From NCBI GenBank assembly GCA_016208975.1, contig JACQXA010000004.1, positions 621,501-685,500 of the forward strand: 64,000 nt of DNA, read 5' to 3'. A model generated the notes under the pieces. That model was not told the DNA's origin, searched no databases, and saw nothing but the letters and a program-made list of their open reading frames with translations. This document shows positions 43,261-52,432 of the stretch, one piece after another; the first letter of the stretch is position 1; every line of letters begins with the position of its first letter. Position numbers and translations under genes: made by a program. This DNA is from Nitrospinota bacterium. Lineage in GTDB: Bacteria; Nitrospinota_A; UBA7883; JACRLM01.

Positions 43261-44181
43261 TCAGCCAACGAATTTCATCAGCACGGCTTTCTGCACGTGT
43301 AGCCTGTTCTCGGCTTCATCCCAAACGGCGGAATTGGGGCCGTCCATCACCTCGGCGGACACCTCCTCGCCCCGATGGGCTGGCAGGCAGTGCATGAATA
43401 TCGCGCCTGGCCCGGCGGCGGCCATCAAGGCCGAATCCACCATGTAACCGTCAAAAGCCTTCCGGCGGATTTCCGCCTCATCGTCCTGCCCCATGCTTAT
43501 CCACGTGTCTGTATAAACCACGTCTGCGCCTTTAACGGCCTCCCTGGGGTCATGGGTAAGCCCTATCACCGCGCCGGAGCTGGCGGCCAGTTTCCTGGCC
43601 TCGGCCACCACGTCTTCGGCGGGTTCGTAACCTTTTGGCGTGGCGACGGAAAGCTTTATCCCCATGACGGCGGAACCCAACAGCCACGAATGGGAAACGT
43701 TGTTGCCGTCCCCCACATAAGCTACTTTTACCCCGTCCAGACTCCCTCGTCTTTCGATGATGGTGAACATGTCCGCCAATATCTGGCACGGGTGGTATTT
43801 GTCGGTCAAAGCGTTTATCACCGGCATGGTGGAGGCGCGGGCGATAACCTCGGCCTCCTCGTGGGCGAAGGTGCGGATGACAAGCGCGTCCAGATAGCGG
43901 GAAAACACCCGGGCCGTGTCCTCCGGCGTTTCACCCCGGCCCATCTGTATCCTGTCGCCGGACAGCACCACCGCCTGCCCCCCGAGCTGGTATATCCCCA
44001 CCTCGAAGGATATGCGCGTGCGGGTGGAGGACTTGTTGAACAGCATCCCCACGGATTTGCCAGCCAGCGCCGGATGGGCCACGCCCCGTTTGCGCTCGCT
44101 TTTAAGCCTGGCGGTAATATCAAAAATCTCCAGCATCTCCGCCCGGGTAAGGTCCGACAGCTTCAACAGATCCCGTTTCAT
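43261..44181 (-). CDS. argF: Ornithine carbamoyltransferase
   Basis: 306 residues. The carbamoyl-phosphate site S-S-T-R-T-R-I-S-F is at 51-59, H-P-C-Q near 130, and the ornithine site F-M-H-C-L-P-A-H-R-G-E-E near 265. It makes citrulline from ornithine and carbamoyl phosphate. The start overlaps the argD stop by four bases (ATGA), so the two are translationally coupled in arginine biosynthesis. Confidence 0.97.
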   Translation of the reverse strand: MKRDLLKLSDLTRAEMLEIFDITARLKSERKRGVAHPALAGKSVGMLFNKSSTRTRISFEVGIYQLGGQAVVLSGDRIQMGRGETPEDTARVFSRYLDALVIRTFAHEEAEVIARASTMPVINALTDKYHPCQILADMFTIIERRGSLDGVKVAYVGDGNNVSHSWLLGSAVMGIKLSVATPKGYEPAEDVVAEARKLAASSGAVIGLTHDPREAVKGADVVYTDTWISMGQDDEAEIRRKAFDGYMVDSALMAAAGPGAIFMHCLPAHRGEEVSAEVMDGPNSAVWDEAENRLHVQKAVLMKFVG

Positions 44182-45371
44182 GCGTTATTTCCCAAAACTT
44201 TCTCCAGTATGGAGAGCGCCCTGTCCACCTCGGCCTTTTTCACCGTAAGCGGCGGCAAGAGCCTTATAACGTTTCCGTTGGCGCAGTTTACAAGTAGCCC
44301 CTTTTCCGCGCAGGCTTTGACATGCCGCTCACAAGGGTGGTCCAGCACAATCCCTATCATAAGCCCCATGCCGCGGACTTCCTTGATGAAGGGGAACTTC
44401 TTCTTTATAGCGGCAAGGCGCTTTTTGGCGTACTCCCCCAGCGACCGGACATTCTCCAGAAACCCCGGCCTGGTCAGCTCCGCCAGCGCCGCCACAGCCC
44501 CGGCGCAGGCTAGGGGATTGCCGCCGAAGGTTGCCGCGTGGGTGCCGGGAACCAGGCTTTTAGCCACGTCTTCCCTGGCGAACATGGCGCCCATGGGGAA
44601 CCCGTTGGCTATGCCCTTGGCCAGGGTGATTATGTCCGGTTTCACGCCGTAGTTCTGCCACGCGAAGAGTTTGCCCGTCCTCCCGAAACCAGTCTGCACC
44701 TCGTCGAAAATGAGCAGGAGGTTTTTGGACTGGCAGAAAGCCGCTAGTTCTTTCATGAACTTTTTACCGTGGACGCGGACGCCTATTTCCCCCTGCACAG
44801 GCTCGATAATCACGGCGCAGGTCTTGTCCGTGGCGGCGTTTTTCACCCCCGCAAGGTCGCCAAAGGGAACGTGGCTTACGCCCGGCAACATCTGGCCGAA
44901 CCCGGCGTGATACTTGGGCTGACCCGTGAGCGAAAGCGCCCCCATGGTGCGCCCGTGGAACGAGCCTTCGAAGGAGATAACGTGGGTCCTGTCCGGGCCG
45001 TAATTGTCGGTGGAATGGCGCCGGGCCAGTTTCAACGCCGCCTCGTTGGCCTCCGTGCCGCTGTTGCACAGGAACACCCGGCCCTTGTACAGCCGTTTTA
45101 CCAGGTCCCGTGCGAATATGGCCTGGGGCTCCGTCCAGTATATGTTGGAGATGTGCCACAGGCGGTCTATCTGCTTTTTTACGGCCCTGCCCACCGCCGG
45201 ATGGCAATGGCCCAGGTTTACGGTGGCAAGCCCCGTCATGAAATCCAGGTATTTTTTCCCGTCGGCGTCCCACACATGGCAGTTCTTCCCCCGCACTATG
45301 GCCAGAGGCTGTCTGCCGTAATTGAGGGTCAAATTCGCCGAACCCATTTTTATTATCTCTTCGTTGCCCAT
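44178..45371 (-). CDS. argD: Acetylornithine aminotransferase
   Basis: 397 residues, class III PLP aminotransferase. Landmarks are F-L-C-N-S-G-T-E-A-N-E-A-A-L-K, S-F-H-G-R-T-M-G-A-L-S, L-I-F-D-E-V-Q-T-G-F-G-R-T-G and the PLP lysine in T-L-A-K-G-I-A-N-G-F-P-M-G-A. It converts N-acetylglutamate semialdehyde to N-acetylornithine. The related succinyl-ornithine activity cannot be excluded, but coupling to argF supports ArgD. Confidence 0.96.
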   Translation of the reverse strand: MGNEEIIKMGSANLTLNYGRQPLAIVRGKNCHVWDADGKKYLDFMTGLATVNLGHCHPAVGRAVKKQIDRLWHISNIYWTEPQAIFARDLVKRLYKGRVFLCNSGTEANEAALKLARRHSTDNYGPDRTHVISFEGSFHGRTMGALSLTGQPKYHAGFGQMLPGVSHVPFGDLAGVKNAATDKTCAVIIEPVQGEIGVRVHGKKFMKELAAFCQSKNLLLIFDEVQTGFGRTGKLFAWQNYGVKPDIITLAKGIANGFPMGAMFAREDVAKSLVPGTHAATFGGNPLACAGAVAALAELTRPGFLENVRSLGEYAKKRLAAIKKKFPFIKEVRGMGLMIGIVLDHPCERHVKACAEKGLLVNCANGNVIRLLPPLTVKKAEVDRALSILEKVLGNNA

Positions 45372-45521
45372 CTTACTCCCTGAACTAAAGGCTGTATTTT
45401 AACGAATGCCGGGTTCTATTTGAATAACAAACCTGCCCATCGTGGTTTATTGGAGTGTTTGGAGGTGGTAGAATTTGATTTTAAACGCGGGCTGGCAAAA
45501 TTAAAACTGCGGTAAAAAAAA

Positions 45522-47189
45522 ATGCTCGATCCCAATCAGGCCTCGAAATTGGCCGAGGACATAAACAAGACCATCTCGCTGGAGGGTGGGCCGGAAGTCA
45601 TTCCGGAGCCCGCAGGCTCCGCTGGTGACAGCGTCGTGATGACCACCCTTAAAGGGCGTTACACCATTTCCGCAAAGCTGGGCGAGGGGGGCATGGGCGC
45701 CGTTTACGCCGGGTTCGACAATCAGCTCCAGCAAAAAGTGGCCATCAAGCTTCTCAAAAAGGCCATGAGCAGGAACGAGAGGGCCATTGAACAGCTAAAG
45801 AGCGAGGCGCAGGTGGCCATGCGGCTTACGCATCCGCTCATAATGCGCCTTATAAACTTCGAGCGGGATGGCGAGATGGCCTTCCTGCTTATGGAAATGG
45901 TAAACGGGCGTACGCTGGAGAGCATTGTTAAAGCCCAGAAAGACGGGCGGCTGGCCTCCAAACCCGCGGCGCAAGTGGCCTACAAGGTTTGCGAGGCGCT
46001 GGAATACGCCCATCAGAACGGCGTCATCCACCGGGACATAAAACCGGCGAACATCATGATAGAAACCGGCAAGAACACGGTGAAACTCATGGATTTTGGT
46101 ATCGCCCGGGTCATCTGCGGCCCCTCGGGCCAGCGGCCCGTCATTGCCGGAACCCTTCCCTATATCGCCCCGGAGATTTTCGAGGGTAGCCCGCCGGAAC
46201 CCAGGGCGGACTTATACGCCCTGGGGTTGACGCTTTATGAAATCCTGGCGGGGGCTAACCCAATGCGTGGCAAATCCACCGAAGAGGTTATCCAGAACCA
46301 CGCCACGCTGACACCGCCCGCCATTGACGGGGTGGACCGGGGGTTGATGAACATCGTTCTCCAATGCGTGGAGAAAAAGCCTAACGCGCGGTTTCAGTCG
46401 GCTTCCGAGATGAAAGCGGCGCTGGCCAAATACCTGGATTTGGGCGAAGCCCGGGTGTCCCGCGAAAAGAAGGTGGTGGAGAGCGAGAAGAAACGCATTG
46501 AGGGGGAGTTCGCCCGGTTAAAAAGGGAGCAGGAAAAACTGCGCGCCATGGAGGAAAACCGGGATCAGGACACAATTTCATCCAGGCCGGTTTATGTGCA
46601 TACATCCACCAAGTCTCCGGCCTTCATAACGCCGCGGGAAATAAAGACCATAGCGGCCGTGGTGGGCGCCGGCGCATTGGGCGCCCTGCTGGATTCTTCC
46701 ATGAAAACCGGGGAGATGGGGCTTTTCGCCACCGCCTCGGCCTACGAAACATCTTCGGCCATCTTCGTGCCGATGCTTGTGGTGTCGCTCCCGGCATATT
46801 TTCTTCTGGGCGGCCGGGCGGCCGTAACGGGGATTGTGGCGGGGCTGGTGTTCGGCCTGGCATCTTTCAGGATGGGCACGTATTACATCGACACATCGCT
46901 GGAGAATGAAGGATGGGCCCCTTTCAAGCTGGTGGCCTACCTGACGCTGTCGGCCCCGGTGGCGCTGGGCATCGCTTTGTCCGTCATGACCCATTCCAGC
47001 TGGCGCGGCTCATTGGCCGCGGGGGGGCTGATAGCGCTGACCGCCGTTGGCGGGCTGGCGCTGGTGGAAGGCGGATTCGCCGAGGGGCTGTTCGGATTGA
47101 CCGAGGAGAACCTGGGAATGTTCGAGATTCCATTCCTTTCGGTGGCCGGATGGGGCGCCGCGGCTTTTTCGATTAATAAATGGCAATGA
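45522..47189 (+). CDS. Membrane Ser/Thr protein kinase
   Basis: 555 residues. The Hanks-type kinase domain spans about residues 46-310: G-E-G-G-M-G, Lys76, catalytic H-R-D-I-K-P-A-N (Asp172), D-F-G (Asp191) and I-A-P-E-I-F. A charged coiled coil (about 320-355) follows, then about six hydrophobic segments that make up the C-terminal third. This differs from the usual single-TM PASTA or WD40 layouts. With two FHA genes in the window it could form a phospho-signalling set, though they are 9 kb apart. Confidence 0.9.
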   Translation: MLDPNQASKLAEDINKTISLEGGPEVIPEPAGSAGDSVVMTTLKGRYTISAKLGEGGMGAVYAGFDNQLQQKVAIKLLKKAMSRNERAIEQLKSEAQVAMRLTHPLIMRLINFERDGEMAFLLMEMVNGRTLESIVKAQKDGRLASKPAAQVAYKVCEALEYAHQNGVIHRDIKPANIMIETGKNTVKLMDFGIARVICGPSGQRPVIAGTLPYIAPEIFEGSPPEPRADLYALGLTLYEILAGANPMRGKSTEEVIQNHATLTPPAIDGVDRGLMNIVLQCVEKKPNARFQSASEMKAALAKYLDLGEARVSREKKVVESEKKRIEGEFARLKREQEKLRAMEENRDQDTISSRPVYVHTSTKSPAFITPREIKTIAAVVGAGALGALLDSSMKTGEMGLFATASAYETSSAIFVPMLVVSLPAYFLLGGRAAVTGIVAGLVFGLASFRMGTYYIDTSLENEGWAPFKLVAYLTLSAPVALGIALSVMTHSSWRGSLAAGGLIALTAVGGLALVEGGFAEGLFGLTEENLGMFEIPFLSVAGWGAAAFSINKWQ

Positions 47190-47239
47190 TCTCCCAACAT
47201 TTCCCACTCTCACATTTCTGAAGTGATCCGGCATCCATA

Positions 47240-49087
47240 ATGAACCCTGCCGACAAACAATCATTGCGATCAACGCTCAATCCATGGCCCCGAGCCCAGG
47301 CTATGGCTTTTTTCCTGCTGGTGACGCTCACGGTAACTGGCGTAATTCTTTTTCTCTACTATTCGGTGGACATAAAAGAGGCCTACTCTTCTTTATCCAC
47401 GGATGACAGGTTCTCGATTAAATCCGTTCTCCGGGGCGTCCACAGGCATGGCGGGGACCTGCTGGTAATTCTGGTGGCGGCGCACATGGCCAGGGCCGTT
47501 ATTAGCGGCAGGGCCATGAGGGGTGGCGGAGCGCCCTGGGCATTTGGGATGGGGCTTATGGCGTTTACCCTGTGGCAGGGTGTTACGGGGTATGCGCTAC
47601 CCATGGATGATAGGAGCGTGGGGGTAATTTCCCATGCCCTGCCGTGTCTTGAGACGCTTATCGGCCATCAGGGACCGTCGGCTTTCATGGTGACGGAGGA
47701 GATAACGTCCCGTACCATGATTTTGCTGTTGGCGGCCCATCTGGCCCCTCCCATTATCGCGGTGGTTTTGCTGGCAGGTCATTTCAAAAGGCTAGCGACG
47801 CCCAGACTTTGGCCGGGCAGGGGCATGATGGCCGCATGTGTGGCTGGCCTTGCGCTGGCCGCGCTTATAGCGCCCGCCACAAGTTTTTCAAAAGGGGATT
47901 TCCAGCGTTTGCCCGGAGCCATGGAATTCGATTGGCTCCTGATGGCTCCGTTGGCGTGGATTCCACAAACCCCATCGGCGCTGTTCATGTGGTTGACGGC
48001 GCTGGGCGCGATAGCCATATGCTCAGCCCCGGCGGTTATGGTCTGGCGCGTCAAACGAAAACCCGTGCTGGTAATTGGAAACCGGTGTGTAGGTTGCGGC
48101 CTTTGCGCCAAAGATTGCCCGTATGAGGCCATACTCATGGAGCCGCGCCCGGCGGACGATAAATGGCCGTGGCTGGCCACCGTTACAGAATCAAAATGTG
48201 AAGCCTGCGGGGTATGCGTGGGTTCTTGCGGTTTCTGGGCGATGGACCTGCCTTCCAACCCCACCGAAACTATCCGTTCCGCCACCGAGGGTTTCAAGAA
48301 TACAGACGCCGGAGCCTTGGCTTATGTGTGCAATAAACTTTACGGCGGTCAGGAATGGTTAGAAGTGGATGGGCTAAAAGTGAAGCTGATCCCGGTGGCA
48401 TGCGCGGGGCAGGTATATCCGGGCCTTGTTGAGCTGGCGCTGAAAGAAAACGCCCGGTTCGCCATGGTGGCCCGGTGCGCCTCATTTACGTGCGACGGCA
48501 GGCTGGGGAGCGATTATGCCCACGACCGTTTGTTCCATGCGAGAAAACCGTTTTTGAAAAAACGTGTGGACAGGGGCCGGGTGGCGCTGATTGCATTGGA
48601 GCCGGGGGAGAAAGATAAACTGCCAGCCGCAATCGCGGACACCGCGCGGGAGATGATGACAGGAGTCAAACCCTATGGGGCCGGAGTGAAGCGCCAGATA
48701 GTGGTTACTTTAACGGCTATCATGCTTGCGGCGGCGCTGGTGGGACTGGACAGGTTGTGGGCCGCTCTTCCCATGGAGCTTGAGACCGGTTCCACAACCA
48801 GGCTTATTCTCCATTACGAGACAATGGACGGCGGCACTATACGGGTTTTCCAGGGCGCTAAACCCCTAGCCCTTCTGGAAATACCTCCAGCCGCAGGATT
48901 TGAGCCTTCCGGCATTTACAAGGTTTTCGATTTGCCGTCCGGAGACAAGTCCGCACGGGTAACAGTCACGTCCGGCGGAAAGACCAGCGAAGTTGTCACT
49001 AAAAGCGGGCTAGTCCGGGGTGAGTCGGCGATTATCAGGCGGAACCCAGTCACCGGCAAACTGGAAGCCGTACTCCCCTTACGTTAG
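47240..49087 (+). CDS. Cytochrome b / 2x[4Fe-4S] ferredoxin / FlpD fusion protein
   Basis: 615 residues. The N-terminal six-TM region carries two pairs of histidines spaced 14 residues apart (His68/His82 and His167/His181), as for the two b-hemes of cytochrome b/b6. Two ferredoxin clusters follow: C-V-G-C-G-L-C-A-K-D-C (283-293) and C-E-A-C-G-V-C-V-G-S-C (320-330). A segment like the FlpD/MvhD hydrogenase iron-sulfur subunit comes next (V-A-C-A-G-Q-V-Y-P-G-L, A-R-C-A-S-F-T-C-D-G-R). One more TM helix (about 485-505) and a roughly 100-residue, probably periplasmic, beta-rich tail complete it. It likely moves electrons between a soluble carrier and the quinone pool; the partner is unknown. Confidence 0.85.
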   Translation: MNPADKQSLRSTLNPWPRAQAMAFFLLVTLTVTGVILFLYYSVDIKEAYSSLSTDDRFSIKSVLRGVHRHGGDLLVILVAAHMARAVISGRAMRGGGAPWAFGMGLMAFTLWQGVTGYALPMDDRSVGVISHALPCLETLIGHQGPSAFMVTEEITSRTMILLLAAHLAPPIIAVVLLAGHFKRLATPRLWPGRGMMAACVAGLALAALIAPATSFSKGDFQRLPGAMEFDWLLMAPLAWIPQTPSALFMWLTALGAIAICSAPAVMVWRVKRKPVLVIGNRCVGCGLCAKDCPYEAILMEPRPADDKWPWLATVTESKCEACGVCVGSCGFWAMDLPSNPTETIRSATEGFKNTDAGALAYVCNKLYGGQEWLEVDGLKVKLIPVACAGQVYPGLVELALKENARFAMVARCASFTCDGRLGSDYAHDRLFHARKPFLKKRVDRGRVALIALEPGEKDKLPAAIADTAREMMTGVKPYGAGVKRQIVVTLTAIMLAAALVGLDRLWAALPMELETGSTTRLILHYETMDGGTIRVFQGAKPLALLEIPPAAGFEPSGIYKVFDLPSGDKSARVTVTSGGKTSEVVTKSGLVRGESAIIRRNPVTGKLEAVLPLR

Positions 49088-49158
49088 AATGAATTTATAT
49101 AGAGTTATTTAACGGAAGCTCTCAATACTGGCTGGGCCTGTTGTTTACAACCGCAATG

Positions 49159-50229
49159 GATTTCTTAATCGAAGTTTTGCTAGCCACCTGGGATATATTG
49201 CGGGAATCGGCCATGTATGTGCTGGCCGGGTTCTTCATAGCCGGAATATTAAAAGCCTTCATGCCTTTCGAGGCGGTTAAAGCGCGCATGGGCGGCCCCG
49301 GCCTTATGCCGGTGTTCCGGGCGGCGGTGTATGGAGTGCCTCTCCCTCTTTGTTCCTGCGGCGTACTCCCTGCGGCGTTCGCCTTGAAAAAAATGGGGGC
49401 CAGCAAAGGCGCCACCACCGCATTCCTCATATCCACCCCCGAGACTGGGGTGGACTCCATAGCCATCTCCCTGGCCCTGCTGGACCCGGTGATCGCCATT
49501 TTCCGGCCCATCGCGGCTTTCATAACGGCATTCTCCGCTGGCGCGCTGGAAAACTATTTCGGCGATGGAGAGCCGGAACATTCCCATGCCCATGAAAACG
49601 GGGCTTCCTGTTGCTCGTCCGCGTCTTGCGAATTGAGCGCAACCCGCGCCAAAGGGGCTGGCATCATCCATGGGTTGAGAGATGGCGTAAGGTTCGCCTT
49701 CGTGGAGCTGATGGACGACCTGGCGTTGTGGCTTACCGCCGGGCTTGTACTGGCTGGCATTGTGAACGTTATTACGCCGCCGGACTTTTTCGAGAGGGCC
49801 TTCGGCGGAGGCGTTACGCCCATGCTGGTAATGCTGGTGGCCGGGATACCCATGTATATATGCGCCTCGGCCTCCACCCCGCTGGCGGCGGCCATGATAT
49901 TAAAAGGCCTTTCACCGGGCGCGGCGCTGGTTTTCATGCTCTCCGGCCCGGCCACAAACATCGTCTCCATCGCCACGGTCCGGCGGGTATTAGGCCTGAA
50001 ATCCACCGTCATCTACCTTGCCGCCATAGCCGTATGCGCCGTGGCCATGGGGATAACGCTGGATATGATATATGCGGCTATCAACATAGACCCGCTGGCG
50101 GCCATGGGCCAGGCCGCGCACTGGACGCCCGCATGGCTGGAAACCATCGCCGCCATAACGTTCCTTGCGCTGACAATGCGGAGTGTGGCCGTAAAAGCCA
50201 TGGCCAGGTTAAAGAACAACTCTTTGTGA
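49159..50229 (+). CDS. SO_0444/DUF318-type permease, putative Cu/Zn exporter
   Basis: 356 residues from ATG 49159 (a TTG 18 bases earlier is possible; neither has a strong ribosome site). About eight to ten TM segments, with the family signature G-V-P-L-P-L-C-S-C-G-V-L-P in the first half and a related G-I-P-M-Y-I-C-A-S-A-S-T-P in the second. The central loop is rich in possible metal ligands: H-S-H-A-H-E-N-G-A-S-C-C-S-S-A-S-C. The family includes the SO_0444 Cu/Zn efflux and ArsP-like permeases. The substrate is not certain. Confidence 0.85.
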   Translation, partial: DFLIEVLLATWDILRESAMYVLAGFFIAGILKAFMPFEAVKARMGGPGLMPVFRAAVYGVPLPLCSCGVLPAAFALKKMGASKGATTAFLISTPETGVDSIAISLALLDPVIAIFRPIAAFITAFSAGALENYFGDGEPEHSHAHENGASCCSSASCELSATRAKGAGIIHGLRDGVRFAFVELMDDLALWLTAGLVLAGIVNVITPPDFFERAFGGGVTPMLVMLVAGIPMYICASASTPLAAAMILKGLSPGAALVFMLSGPATNIVSIATVRRVLGLKSTVIYLAAIAVCAVAMGITLDMIYAAINIDPLAAMGQAAHWTPAWLETIAAITFLALTMRSVAVKAMARLKNNSL

Positions 50230-50303
50230 CAACCAGGCGGGTGTAAACTTCCAACCGGGTTTTTTGGTTTGACTTGCCTTTTCCCGCCCGATAACCTTGA
50301 ACA

Positions 50304-50543
50304 ATGCAAATTGATACGGAAGTTATGGGAAATAATTTTTGGCGCACGGTGGACGCTTACGTGTTCCGCCTGTTCGGGGTGGTTGTGGGTTTCTTCGGCT
50401 GTTACTCGCTAGTCCAAAACAACGACGCCTCAGAACTTTTTGTAAACTCTTACGGCGTTTCTTTTTTAATCATATTCGCCCTGCTGGGGTTTTATTCCAC
50501 CTTCTCGATAGTTAAAGATATCATCCGGCCCGGCCGCCAATAA
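50304..50543 (+). CDS. Small two-TM membrane protein
   Basis: 79 residues. Two hydrophobic segments (about 20-38 and 49-68) are separated by a short polar loop, with a basic C-terminus. No recognised family. A GATACGGAAG stretch overlaps the first codons, so an internal ATG (50325) is an alternative start. It is followed at once by a strong hairpin. Confidence 0.5.
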   Translation: MQIDTEVMGNNFWRTVDAYVFRLFGVVVGFFGCYSLVQNNDASELFVNSYGVSFLIIFALLGFYSTFSIVKDIIRPGRQ

Positions 50544-50547
50544 AAAA

Positions 50548-50577
50548 CCCGTGGAAGAGAGGGGGTTCTTCCACGGG
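50548..50577 (+). terminator. Terminator after the small membrane protein
   Basis: CCCGTGGAAGA / TCTTCCACGGG is a perfect eleven-base-pair stem with an eight-base loop. It is preceded by six A and followed by TATTAAT, so it could act in both directions between the convergent genes. Confidence 0.75.
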
Positions 50578-50815
50578 TATTAATTACAAGGCCCCAAGAT
50601 GTTAGGGGGGCGGGTCTCAAGGCCCTGTTTCAAACTTTCACCATATCGTGCCGTTAAGCATCGATAGACAACCTAATTAGTAGCAGTATTGGCGCCAAAA
50701 CATATCCTCTTGATTTAACAGCCATTTCTAATTTGGAAAACTGGCCAAGAGCGACAATACTGTCGCATCTTGTGATTATTCTGTCGCGAAGATCGTAGTG
50801 GCGGATTTGGGTGTA
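50578..50815. other. Convergent intergenic region with palindromes
   Basis: No ORF. It is more AT-rich than its neighbours. It holds a perfect palindrome TTGGCGCCAA (50689-50698), an inverted repeat GCGACA-ATAC-TGTCGC (50751-50766) and a further half-site TGTCGC (50782-50787). It lies between two converging stops, so ordinary promoters are not expected. A small RNA gene or a regulator-binding site are both possible. Confidence 0.4.
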
Positions 50816-51508
50816 TCAGGCTGAAAAAACGGGATTCTGGTTTGGAGCGAAAACCATTTCCAGGAAAATGGAGGCCAGGACTATCGCCACCCCGGTGATG
50901 ATAACCTTAGCCGGGCCGTCCCATACCACGGGGCGGCTTTCCAGTTTCATGTAAAAAACCGTGGACAATCCCATGCCCGCCATAAGATGCCCGGCCCCTC
51001 TGGCGAGGGCCAACAGCCGCGCCGGGGATAAAAGAACGGACATATCTTTGCCCTCGTTAAGGAAGGAACCTGCCGTTTGGGCCGCATGTGAGACCACCAT
51101 AGCCGTCCGGAAAAGAAATAAAACGCCACCGGAAACCACTGAAAGCATGCAGGAATATATTAACGCGGCGATACTTCGCGCGGGATCAAACGCCTCGAAA
51201 CCGGAACGGATGAAATAAACCCAATCCTGCTCCATGGGCGGGCCGGATGGCGCTGTAGCGATGGCGCTTGCCCCCATCACCAGCGTGAAGTGGATGAAAA
51301 TCCAAAACACGCTGAGGCTGAAAAGTTTGCCGTATGCTTCCCGCCGCGTGTAATAGAAAAAAACCGGGAAAAAAAAGAAGGCGGATAGCGCGGGCGCAAA
51401 CGGTGGGGGCAGAATAAAACCGGCCATAAGAGCCACCGGCGTGGCCGCCATCACATAAAGGGGGGCCCTGCCGCTGTCGAACTCCCTTTTTAGCGCGCGT
51501 TTTATCAT
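50816..51508 (-). CDS. Membrane protein of unknown function
   Basis: 230 residues from ATG 51508, which has AAGGAG six bases upstream and overlaps the glycosyltransferase stop (ATGA). Five hydrophobic segments: about 17-55 (two), 65-85, 110-140 and 190-220. Resembles Yip1-like five-TM proteins in layout, but this is only a visual impression. No motif. Confidence 0.65.
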   Translation of the reverse strand: MIKRALKREFDSGRAPLYVMAATPVALMAGFILPPPFAPALSAFFFFPVFFYYTRREAYGKLFSLSVFWIFIHFTLVMGASAIATAPSGPPMEQDWVYFIRSGFEAFDPARSIAALIYSCMLSVVSGGVLFLFRTAMVVSHAAQTAGSFLNEGKDMSVLLSPARLLALARGAGHLMAGMGLSTVFYMKLESRPVVWDGPAKVIITGVAIVLASIFLEMVFAPNQNPVFSA

Positions 51509-52254
51509 CGCTGGCTCCTTTCCCATATCTTCGCGTATTTGCTGAATACGTGATAAGCCGAAAGGAGACTTATGATCAATCCGGGTATGCCGTCCAAAAA
51601 CCCCAGCTTGAGAAAATACATTTTCACGAACATGCCAGGCGGCCTGAGCAACATGGACCAGAATCCCGCCGTCAATCCTTTATCGATCCGCTCTTTTGCG
51701 GCGATATCCGTAAAGCTCTGGATGGTGGTCAGATGCTCGGAAATATTGTCGAAAGAGAGGTGATAGATGTGGCCTTTCAGGTTTGCCACCCGGCCTTCCA
51801 TGAACACCCTGTCGTGAGGGTTCTCCCCGCCCCAGCGGCCCGCGCCCCGTTTGAACAGGCGTACCTTCCGCGCGGGATACCAGCCGCAATGGCAGATCCA
51901 TCTGTTGATGTAATAAACCAGCCGGGGGATGGCGTATCCTTCGGCCCGGAGGGGGTCAAGGGTTTTTATTATCTCGTCCCGGAGTTGAGCCGAAACGCGC
52001 TCGTCGGCGTCCAGGCTCAATATCCAATCCCCGGTGGTCTGGTCTATGGCGAAGTTCTTTTGCTGGATGTGGCCGGGCCAGTCGTTATGAATAACCTTCG
52101 CGCCCATGCTCCGGGCGATTTCCACGGTCCGGTCGGTGGAGCCGGAATCCACCACCACTATCTCGTCGGCGAAATAAAGGCTTTGGAGGCAGTCGGCTAT
52201 CTTGTCCTCCTCGTTCTTGGTGATTACCGCCGCCGATAGTTTAGGCCGCCTCAT
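51505..52254 (-). CDS. GT2-family glycosyltransferase, LPS-core WaaE-like
   Basis: 249 residues. The GT-A core shows S-A-A-V-I-T-K-N-E-E, V-V-V-D-S-G-S-T-D-R-T and L-D-A-D-E-R-V. Then comes the W-x-x-x-x-x-R-L-F-K-R and H-D-R-V pattern, characteristic of lipopolysaccharide core beta-1,4-glucosyltransferases of the WaaE/KdtX type. A hydrophobic C-terminal patch may associate with the membrane. It overlaps the Trm112-like gene by 14 bases. Confidence 0.85.
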   Translation of the reverse strand: MRRPKLSAAVITKNEEDKIADCLQSLYFADEIVVVDSGSTDRTVEIARSMGAKVIHNDWPGHIQQKNFAIDQTTGDWILSLDADERVSAQLRDEIIKTLDPLRAEGYAIPRLVYYINRWICHCGWYPARKVRLFKRGAGRWGGENPHDRVFMEGRVANLKGHIYHLSFDNISEHLTTIQSFTDIAAKERIDKGLTAGFWSMLLRPPGMFVKMYFLKLGFLDGIPGLIISLLSAYHVFSKYAKIWERSQR

Positions 52255-52432
52255 CCGGCAACTTGTCCAGCTTCCTGGCCTCGTCGATGAGCATTATGGG
52301 TATGTCGTCTTTTATCTCGTACTTGAGCATGCATTGCCTGCATATAAGCCCATCCCCTTTTTTTGTGAGGACAAGGTCGCCTTTGCATTTGGGGCAGGCC
52401 AGTATCTCCAGAAGCTCCTTGCTGATAGCCAT
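52241..52432 (-). CDS. Trm112-like zinc-ribbon protein
   Basis: 63 residues, with GAGAGG before the ATG. L-L-E-I-L-A-C-P-K-C-K-G and L-I-C-R-Q-C form the four-cysteine ribbon of the Trm112/YcaR family, and Y-E-I-K-D-D-I-P-I-M-L is the usual end. In eukaryotes and archaea Trm112 activates methyltransferases; bacterial YcaR often sits next to LPS genes, as here. Confidence 0.88.
   Translation of the reverse strand: MAISKELLEILACPKCKGDLVLTKKGDGLICRQCMLKYEIKDDIPIMLIDEARKLDKLPDEAA

Noticed and set aside
43375-44652. 425-codon plus-strand frame opposite argF and argD
   Set aside because: Antisense shadow spanning two certain genes.
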